Shown here piece after piece: positions 58,756-64,000 of a stretch of DNA of 64,000 nucleotides. Source of the stretch: CAYMAI01 sp964388445. Lineage in GTDB: Bacteria > 4484-113 > JAGGVC01. A program made the translations under genes and the position numbers. The notes beneath the pieces are model-generated. The model was not told where the DNA came from. It searched no databases and worked only from the letters and a program-made list of their open reading frames with translations. Each line of letters starts with the position of its first letter. Position 1 is the first letter of the stretch. The stretch lies in the NCBI GenBank assembly GCA_964388445.1, contig CAYMAI010000003.1, positions 248,001-312,000 on the forward strand, read 5' to 3'.

Positions 58756-60174
58756 TTAGTCTATGAAAGCAGCCTCAAGATCATACGTGCTCGCGCCGGT
58801 AATGCGCACCGTAGCAAATTCCCCGGTGGGCCTTCGCAATTCCGAATTGACAACTGTAACGCCGTCGATTTCATACGCATCCCTGTAACTACGACCGGTA
58901 TAAACGTAACTCCTTCCATCAACCTTCTTACGCTCTTGAATCAGAACCCTGGCCGTGGTCCCGGCCAGCTTCTCGTTTCTTTCCCTCGCGACTTTCTGCG
59001 CAGCGCGCATTAAAAGGTCGCGGCGTGCGGATTTTTCCTCCTCGGAAATTTCCTCTGATTCCTGATGCACAGGCACTCCGGGATGATTCGAAAATGTAAA
59101 AACGCCAAGACGGTCGATGTGCCCCTCCTCGACAAACTCGAGAAGTTCACGGAACATCGGCTCGGTCTCGCCCGGAAAGCCGACAATCAGGTTCGTCCTT
59201 ATCACCGCGCCGGCCACCCGCCGGCGAATGTTCAAAAGACAGTCCATTATAGCATGCCTGTCGCCGATTCGGCGCATGGCTTTTAAAATTTCTGTATTAA
59301 TGTGCTGAATGGGGATGTCGAAGTAAGGCAAAAGCCTTTCGGGATTAGCATTCACAATGTCGAGAAGCTCATCCGTTACCTTATTCGGGTAAAGATACAT
59401 CGTTCTTACCCAAAAATCGCCGTTAATCGCCGCGAGACGCTCGTAAAGTTTTGGTAAATCTTCGCCATCGCCACGCCGGTCTTTGCCGAATTGTGTCGAA
59501 TCTTGACTTATGAGCACAATTTCTTTCACGCCGGATGCAACGAGCGCTTCGACTTCCGCCGCGATGCTTTCGATAGTCCGGCTGCGAAACTTGCCTCGAA
59601 GCTGGGGAATCACGCAGAAGCTGCATTTGTGGTTGCATCCTTCGGCGATTTTGACGAAGGCCATTCCCGGCGGCGTGCTGATAATGCGAGGCTGTTCGCC
59701 GGTGTAAAGAAATTTCGGCAGTTCGGCGTCTCTTTCGACGGTGATTCGGCCGCCGCCGCCGTTTTCGAGATCGGCAAGCACTTCCGCGAGCTTTCCGACG
59801 TCGTTCGGCGTCATAAACGCATCTACGTACGGATATTTTTCAGCAGCGGCGTCTTTCAGATATTGCGGCAGGCAGCCCGAAACGACGAGGCGCTTGCATT
59901 TGCCGTAGAGCTTGTATCGCGACGCTTCGCGAATGTGCCGGTCGGCTTCCTCGACAGCCGGGCCGATGAACGCGCACGTGTTGACCACGAGCACGTCGGC
60001 ATCGTCGATGTGGCGCGTAATGCGGTAGCCGCTCGCCCCCGCCTGGCCTAGCATAAGCTCTAGGTCGAGCTGGTTTTTCGGACAGCCCAGGCTGATAAAT
60101 CCGATCGTCGCCAATCGGTCGCGATTCGTCACGTGCGCTTCCCGATTTGAAGTCAGTAATTCAATTTCAGACAT
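58756..60174 (-). CDS. rimO: Ribosomal protein S12 methylthiotransferase RimO
   Basis: A 472-residue radical SAM enzyme that methylthiolates an Asp of ribosomal protein S12. The N-terminal domain has ISLGCPKNQLDLELML and VVNTCAFI and VVSGCLPQ (first Fe-S cluster), the radical SAM site is EGCNHKCSFCVIPQLRG, and a C-terminal TRAM domain follows. The N-terminal extension MSEIELLTSNREAHVTNRDR precedes the normal start of the fold. TATAAT (minus, 60186-60191) is 11 bases before the ATG, with no ribosome site; the leader would be only a few bases. Confidence 0.94.
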   Translation of the reverse strand: MSEIELLTSNREAHVTNRDRLATIGFISLGCPKNQLDLELMLGQAGASGYRITRHIDDADVLVVNTCAFIGPAVEEADRHIREASRYKLYGKCKRLVVSGCLPQYLKDAAAEKYPYVDAFMTPNDVGKLAEVLADLENGGGGRITVERDAELPKFLYTGEQPRIISTPPGMAFVKIAEGCNHKCSFCVIPQLRGKFRSRTIESIAAEVEALVASGVKEIVLISQDSTQFGKDRRGDGEDLPKLYERLAAINGDFWVRTMYLYPNKVTDELLDIVNANPERLLPYFDIPIQHINTEILKAMRRIGDRHAIMDCLLNIRRRVAGAVIRTNLIVGFPGETEPMFRELLEFVEEGHIDRLGVFTFSNHPGVPVHQESEEISEEEKSARRDLLMRAAQKVARERNEKLAGTTARVLIQERKKVDGRSYVYTGRSYRDAYEIDGVTVVNSELRRPTGEFATVRITGASTYDLEAAFID

Positions 60175-60211
60175 AAGAGCGCTGAATTATAGCAATTACA
60201 CTTCATTTGTG

Positions 60212-60478
60212 CTAATCATCATTTCTAGAAGCATTATTGCATTCGCCCGGATCTGGTTTTGAGCCATTTGAAACTTCGAGAAGCGCTCTTCGAAATATTC
60301 GGGACTGCATTCTGACATATTCGGCAAGTGCTTGCGCCTTTGTTGGGTCGGCAATAAATTCCTTCAACTGCCTTTCTGCTTCTAATCTAGCAACAGTTAT
60401 CCTCACCGCCAATTCAATCGTTTCTTCATCAAGTTTAAACGGCATTTCGGGCGCTGGTTTTGCTTTTTCAGTTGACAT
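60212..60478 (-). CDS. Small helical protein of the FxC operon
   Basis: An 88-residue protein, MSTEKAKPAPEMPFKLDEE. GGAGG six bases before the ATG and an 11-base overlap with the radical SAM gene show translational coupling. It is acidic and helical with one long amphipathic helix (ETIELAVRITVARLEAERQLKEFIADP), then a second (AQALAEYVRMQSRIFRRALLEV). It has no Cys and does not look like a RiPP recognition (RRE) domain. A chaperone or scaffold for the precursor/maturase pair is plausible but unproven. Confidence 0.65.
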   Translation of the reverse strand: MSTEKAKPAPEMPFKLDEETIELAVRITVARLEAERQLKEFIADPTKAQALAEYVRMQSRIFRRALLEVSNGSKPDPGECNNASRNDD

Positions 60479-61571
60479 TAAGAGCCTCCGATATTTTCAA
60501 GTACATTCGCGTAAATTTGCAGTTATGTTCGCTTGGGACAAATGGGTTACCGGTCTCAGCAAAATTGACCGCTGGGCATCCGCCCGAGCAGCAGTCTGCA
60601 ATATCACACTCTTGACATTTTGTGCGCATGCTCATATTGTCCCAGTTGAGCATATAGCGATTTTTAAGATTCGTGATTCCGTCGCGAACATTGCCAAAAA
60701 CGAAGATTCCATTGCCGTTGTTACAACCTTGAATTTTTGCGCAACCAGTGATGGCTCCGGTAGGATCGACAGATAGCCTGCCTCGACCCGCTCCACATCC
60801 CCATTGGCCCTTGAGCCGAGCAAGCTCACGTTCCGTATCAAACTCGAAAATCGTCAGGCGTATTGGCGCTCCCTTCTTCTTCATCTTATTATGATAGTCC
60901 GCTATAAGAAACATTTGGTCAGAATAGGCTTGAATATCGTCGTCGTTCCAAGTAATCCCTGTTGCTACTCCTATGATGAATTGATTTATCCCGCATTCAA
61001 ACAACTCCCTTACGCCTTCGGCCAGACCATAAACTGTGTCCGGATTAACTGTTACTCTTGCACCTTGCCAAGGCTGATAACGTTTCAATTCTCCAAGTCG
61101 CCCGGTTATAAGCTTCCAAGTAGGGCTTCCATCGGGGAAATGGCGGTATTTGTCGTGCATATGCTCCGCCCCGTCAATTGACAACAAATACTTGACATTA
61201 AGCATTGCCAGCTTTTCCGCCATGGAAATATCGAGAAGTGTTCCGTTTGTTGTTAGAGCAAAGCCCACACTTTTGCAATATTCAGTAGCAAGCCGTCGAT
61301 AGAGCTTAACGCATTCCTCAATCAGGTCAATTTCTAAAAGCGGCTCACCGCCGATAAAGGTTGCTTGAATCTCCTTTTGCTGCCTCGAATACTCGAAATG
61401 CATCGCTACGGCTTGCTCCATTAATTCGCTACTCATTGATATGGGCCGCTTGTTTTCCATAAAGCAATATGAACAATAGAGATTGCACTTAGTTGTGACA
61501 ATCAAATCGAGGTGAATTAAAGGCGGCATCATCCGCTTATTAATGAAAGCGTCAAACGCGTTACTTCCCAC
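60468..61571 (-). CDS. Radical SAM/SPASM peptide maturase
   Basis: A 367-residue enzyme starting at GTG 61571, with GAGG seven bases upstream. The radical SAM site is C29-x3-C33-x2-C36 (TTKCNLYCSYCFMEN), and the SAM-binding GGEPLLE and LTTNGTLLD follow. The C-terminal SPASM part has many Cys: WGCGAGRGRLSVDPTGAITGC, QGC, KCQECDIADCCSGGCP and HNC, for auxiliary 4Fe-4S clusters. This class modifies ribosomal peptides or proteins (thioether or carbon-carbon crosslinks, sulfatase activation). Directly upstream, in the same operon, lies a protein made of Phe-Xaa-Cys repeats, the obvious substrate. No sulfatase is near. Confidence 0.9.
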   Translation of the reverse strand: MGSNAFDAFINKRMMPPLIHLDLIVTTKCNLYCSYCFMENKRPISMSSELMEQAVAMHFEYSRQQKEIQATFIGGEPLLEIDLIEECVKLYRRLATEYCKSVGFALTTNGTLLDISMAEKLAMLNVKYLLSIDGAEHMHDKYRHFPDGSPTWKLITGRLGELKRYQPWQGARVTVNPDTVYGLAEGVRELFECGINQFIIGVATGITWNDDDIQAYSDQMFLIADYHNKMKKKGAPIRLTIFEFDTERELARLKGQWGCGAGRGRLSVDPTGAITGCAKIQGCNNGNGIFVFGNVRDGITNLKNRYMLNWDNMSMRTKCQECDIADCCSGGCPAVNFAETGNPFVPSEHNCKFTRMYLKISEALNVN

Positions 61572-61587
61572 AGCTTCGCCTCATATT

Positions 61588-62667
61588 TTAATCCGAAAAC
61601 CCCTGAGAGCACGCGTGTTGCGTACTCATGCAGTCAAACTTCTCCGGACATTCGAAGTTCCCAATATCATCATTGCACTCGAACTTGTCGTTGGAAATGT
61701 CACATTGGAAAAGATAAAAATACCAATAATACGGAGGCTGTGGACCCGTGCACTTGCCGCAATGGAAAATGCTATCTGCACAATGGAATTTGCCAGTACC
61801 CTCAATGCCGCAATTAAAAGAATCTCCGCCTTCCTGGCCGCATTCAAATCCCTGATTTGGCTGGTTGCCTCTGCCGCAGGAAAACATTGATCTGGCTCTA
61901 CAGGAAAAAGAAGTGGACTGCTCGTCATTTGCATTGCAGGTAAAGATGCTTATGCAAGAGAAAACGCCACCAGTTGGAGCATCTGGAAGCGAGTTGGGGG
62001 GCATGTTCCACCCTTGCCCGCTGGAACAAGGAACACCACCGCTGCAATCGTGCCCGCTTCGACATACAAATAGGCTGTTGCAATTGAAAATGTGCTTTTG
62101 ATTGCAGTCAAACCCTTCATCACTTTCATCATTGCAGTCGAATAAATTGGATGATGATCCGCCTGGCAAATCTCCGCATGAAAAATCGTAACCCCCGGAT
62201 GAATCACAATCAAATGTTGTGCTTCCGGATTCGTCTGTACATCTAAACGTGCCTTGTCCATTGAAGTTAACGCACAAAAAGGTTTCAGATAAGCACCCAA
62301 AACCATCTTCAGAAATGCAAAGAAAGCTAAAGTTTTCATTGCAGGGAGTACCTGGGTAACTTTTGCAGCGAAATACTTGACCAAGGCAACCATCATATCT
62401 TTCTAAACAGTGAAAGGCTTGGTAGTTGCAGTTAAACTCACCGTCCTCGGAGTTGCATACAAATTGACTGCTGCAGTTGTGCGGCTGTAGTAAGCACTCA
62501 ATTATAATCGCCTCATCCGCTGACACATTCGAATCGTCAGATTGGCTCAATGATTTAGTTTGGAATCTGCCATAGTTTAACAAGTCTATAAACCTATCAG
62601 ACAACGCCAACGCAACTGCCATTTTTACAACAGCATTGATATCGATCGATGTCATAGAGTCTTTCAT
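61588..62667 (-). CDS. Phe-Xaa-Cys repeat protein, likely substrate of the radical SAM enzyme
   Basis: A 359-residue protein from ATG 62667 (MKDSMTSIDINAVV), with AGGTGG six bases upstream; an earlier frame start overlaps the preceding gene. Residues 1-57 contain no Cys and look like a leader (helix DINAVVKMAVALALSDRFIDLL, then acidic SDDSNVSADE). From Cys58 to the end there are 34 Cys, 26 of them in F-x-C triplets spaced about 7-13 residues (FVC, FNC, FHC, FRC, FLC, FDC and so on), among Gly, Asp, Ser and Asn. There is no Sec signal. The pattern suits a repeat-modified RiPP or a beta-solenoid. It does not match EGF, LDL-receptor or metallothionein spacing. Confidence 0.85.
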   Translation of the reverse strand: MKDSMTSIDINAVVKMAVALALSDRFIDLLNYGRFQTKSLSQSDDSNVSADEAIIIECLLQPHNCSSQFVCNSEDGEFNCNYQAFHCLERYDGCLGQVFRCKSYPGTPCNENFSFLCISEDGFGCLSETFLCVNFNGQGTFRCTDESGSTTFDCDSSGGYDFSCGDLPGGSSSNLFDCNDESDEGFDCNQKHIFNCNSLFVCRSGHDCSGGVPCSSGQGWNMPPNSLPDAPTGGVFSCISIFTCNANDEQSTSFSCRARSMFSCGRGNQPNQGFECGQEGGDSFNCGIEGTGKFHCADSIFHCGKCTGPQPPYYWYFYLFQCDISNDKFECNDDIGNFECPEKFDCMSTQHACSQGFSD

Positions 62668-62668
62668 A

Positions 62669-63415
62669 TCATTCCACCTTTTGCTTTGCCAAAAACTCGG
62701 CAAATGCCTTATCTTTAATGAATGCATCCCACTCCGAGAATGGCATTAACAAAGGAGTGGCCAACGCATAATTCCGTGCATCCATATAGCTGCTTTGGAA
62801 ATATAGCCTTAATACCCTGTATAATATATCTGATTGTCCTTTTTCCAAAAATAGAAAGGGACATTGCGCTTCGGGATAAAATGGCTGAATTTCTTGGCTA
62901 ATAATGCTTATACATTGCCCTGCATAAGCATCCCACAAATTGGTCCATTCACACAAAAGCGCTGGATTACCTTCAATTGTCCGAACTGCGTCATCGAATG
63001 ACAGCAAACGAAGCAAAATTAGGCCGGCTACAAAGTCAGTGCAATATCTTGGAAGATTTGCCGCTTTTGGAACCTGCTGTTCGGCTAAATAGTCCCAGTT
63101 TTCCGCCCAGTAGCCACGGCCGTCAACCATTACCATGCTTTTCATAGGATTAGTAAACCGAGGATTTTCTCGTTCCAATGCCGAGAAAAATTCGTATAAA
63201 TTGCTTAAGTCGACAGGCATACCATAGCCGTAAAATTGCCTTATGCCGGTGTCAGCCCAGAATTTTGTGAAATCGGATTCAGTGAGTTTGACTGGCTGTA
63301 TTCCATCATCAGCCCAGCAGGGACTTGCAGCCGCGGCAAAAACTATAGCCAAAACTGCCGCTAGGGCTATTCGCCAAAAGGAAACCCAATCCAAGCAATC
63401 GCGTGACTTTGTCAT
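62669..63415 (-). CDS. Exported protein heading the FxC operon
   Basis: A 248-residue protein starting MTKSRDCLDW at 63415, with GGAAAG seven bases upstream; a TTG five codons earlier is less likely. The signal peptide (VSFWRIALAAVLAIVFAAAAS) is cleaved near SPCWA-DD. The mature part is helical and Phe/Tyr/Trp-rich (ESDFTKFWADTGIRQFYGYG, WAENWDYLAEQQVPK, PRYCTDFVAGLILLRLLSFDDAVRTI). I recognise no family. Its stop (TGA) is one base before the repeat-protein start, so both are made together. It may process, export or bind the modified product; this is inference. Confidence 0.7.
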   Translation of the reverse strand: MTKSRDCLDWVSFWRIALAAVLAIVFAAAASPCWADDGIQPVKLTESDFTKFWADTGIRQFYGYGMPVDLSNLYEFFSALERENPRFTNPMKSMVMVDGRGYWAENWDYLAEQQVPKAANLPRYCTDFVAGLILLRLLSFDDAVRTIEGNPALLCEWTNLWDAYAGQCISIISQEIQPFYPEAQCPFLFLEKGQSDILYRVLRLYFQSSYMDARNYALATPLLMPFSEWDAFIKDKAFAEFLAKQKVE

Positions 63416-63440
63416 AGTTTCACTTTCCAAGAACGCAGTA

Positions 63441-63468
63441 ATTATACCTCGCTCAATTTAAATGTCAA
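63441..63468 (-). promoter_or_regulatory. Strong promoter of the FxC operon
   Basis: On the minus strand TTGACA (63463-63468) and TATAAT (63441-63446) are both perfect consensus, with a 16-bp spacer. Transcription would start near 63434, about 19 bases before the ATG at 63415. This is the best promoter in the window by eye and suggests high expression. The rest of 63431-63630 shows nothing else. Confidence 0.8.
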
Positions 63469-63630
63469 GCAAATGTAGCCATTACGGGAAAAAGGATAAT
63501 AAAAGCGCGCAAATAACGCTGCAAAGGTATCAATTATCCGTTTTATCTCAAATCCATCGGCAGATGTCTGCTCTAATCAGGCCTACCGAATGCTGCAATA
63601 ATCAGAATGCTATTTACTCGATTCTTCGCA

Positions 63631-64000
63631 TTAGCACTTCTGCTCCAACTCGCGTATCTTCGCCACGCGTCTGCTATGTCTTCCGCCTTCGAACCGGGCG
63701 TTCAGGAAAATCTCGACGAGGCTGCGGACGTCGTCGTGAGTCTGGCGCTCGTTCGAAAACGTGATGACGTTGGCGTTGTTGTGCCGGCGGGCATACTCGG
63801 CAATCCACTCGTCCCAAACCTGCGCCGCACGCACGCCGGGGATTTTGTTAGCCGCCATTTGGACGCCGACTCCGCTACCGCAAATCAGGATGCCGATTGC
63901 GTCTTCGTCCCTCGCCACGGCCTCGCCGACGAGCCTCGCCTGGTCGGGGTAGTCAACGGGATCCATCTCGTCCACGCCGAAATTGACGACCTCGTAGCCG
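63631..64000 (-). CDS. rpiB: Ribose 5-phosphate isomerase B (partial, runs off right edge)
   Basis: The visible 122 codons continue to the window edge (GYEVVNFGVDEMDPVDYPDQARLVGEAV onward). RpiB hallmarks are DYPDQA, GILICGSGVGVQMAANKIPGVRAAQ (active-site Cys in CGSG), RRHNNANVITFSNERQT and the C-terminal FEGGRHSRRV. The N-terminus with the catalytic DxG lies outside. It interconverts ribose 5-phosphate and ribulose 5-phosphate. Confidence 0.93.
   Translation of the reverse strand, partial: GYEVVNFGVDEMDPVDYPDQARLVGEAVARDEDAIGILICGSGVGVQMAANKIPGVRAAQVWDEWIAEYARRHNNANVITFSNERQTHDDVRSLVEIFLNARFEGGRHSRRVAKIRELEQKC

Noticed and set aside
60468..61571. Anaerobic sulfatase-maturating enzyme
   Set aside because: The radical SAM/SPASM layout is similar, but there is no sulfatase gene nearby, and a Cys-repeat protein sits next to it as the natural substrate.
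61588..62667. EGF, LDL-receptor class A or metallothionein-like Cys-rich protein
   Set aside because: Cys spacing is dominated by F-x-C triplets with 7-13-residue gaps, not by the six-Cys modules or CxC/CC clusters of those families, and no Sec signal precedes it.
1..64000. tRNA or rRNA genes, insertion sequences, phage attachment sites
   Set aside because: I scanned the intergenic gaps for cloverleaf arms, transposase-like proteins and terminal inverted repeats and found none that I could support by eye.

Overview
The window reads as chromosome of an uncultured diderm bacterium of about 50% GC. An outer membrane is implied by a TonB-dependent receptor, several lipoproteins and c-type cytochromes with many hemes. 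I cannot name the phylum from sequence alone. Housekeeping genes (recA, rny, uvrC, lexA, ruvA, ruvC, yebC, rimO, tsaB, tsaE, nadK, pyrF of the type 2 family) are normal. ATG, GTG and TTG starts are all used. At least seven genes have a -10 hexamer only 6 to 11 bases before the start codon and no Shine-Dalgarno, so leaderless or nearly leaderless mRNAs look common.

Layout. (1) 1-7198, minus strand, is an accessory locus. It holds three paralogous helix-turn-helix proteins, three paralogous small helical proteins, then a run of small exported beta-rich proteins and the start of a chaperone-like exported protein. Its intergenic regions carry TGTANA words at exact 10-bp steps, a likely operator system. 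(2) 7360-19152, minus strand, is one long nitrous oxide respiration operon: an Rrf2 regulator, a flavin/Fe-S oxidoreductase, Rieske, cytochrome b, a five-heme cytochrome c, then nosZ-nosB-nosD-nosF-nosL-nosY of the clade II type. It is driven by a TTGACA promoter overlapped by an inverted repeat. A DUF438/hemerythrin/PAS sensor diverges from it. (3) 21836-25196 holds a cysteine desulfurase, nadK, tlyA and a DUF212 gene. (4) 25274-31596, minus strand, is a cobalamin riboswitch with its promoter, then btuD-btuF-btuC-btuB and a beta-propeller lipoprotein that may be a BtuG-like cobalamin-binding partner. (5) 31728-42961 is mixed housekeeping, including a serine/aminotransferase cluster with a DUF1015 gene. 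(6) 44333-49494, plus strand, is a second, split bc complex (Rieske, b6, subunit IV) with a 9-heme membrane cytochrome and a 33-heme lipoprotein cytochrome, which suggests a quinol-to-cell-surface electron route. (7) 49504-60174 is DNA repair and RNA housekeeping. (8) 60212-63468, minus strand, is a four-gene operon behind a near-perfect sigma-70 promoter. It encodes an exported protein, a 359-residue protein in which 26 of 34 cysteines lie in Phe-Xaa-Cys triplets, a radical SAM/SPASM maturase and an 88-residue helper. (9) The right edge holds a partial rpiB.

The best candidate for an undescribed system is the Phe-Xaa-Cys repeat protein with its radical SAM/SPASM enzyme (60212-63415). It looks like a ribosomally made, post-translationally modified repeat protein, comparable in logic to the His-Xaa-Ser and Phe-Xaa-Ser repeat systems but with cysteine at the third position. 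Second are the HTH/helical-protein locus with its helically phased TGTA array, and the riboswitch-linked propeller lipoprotein.
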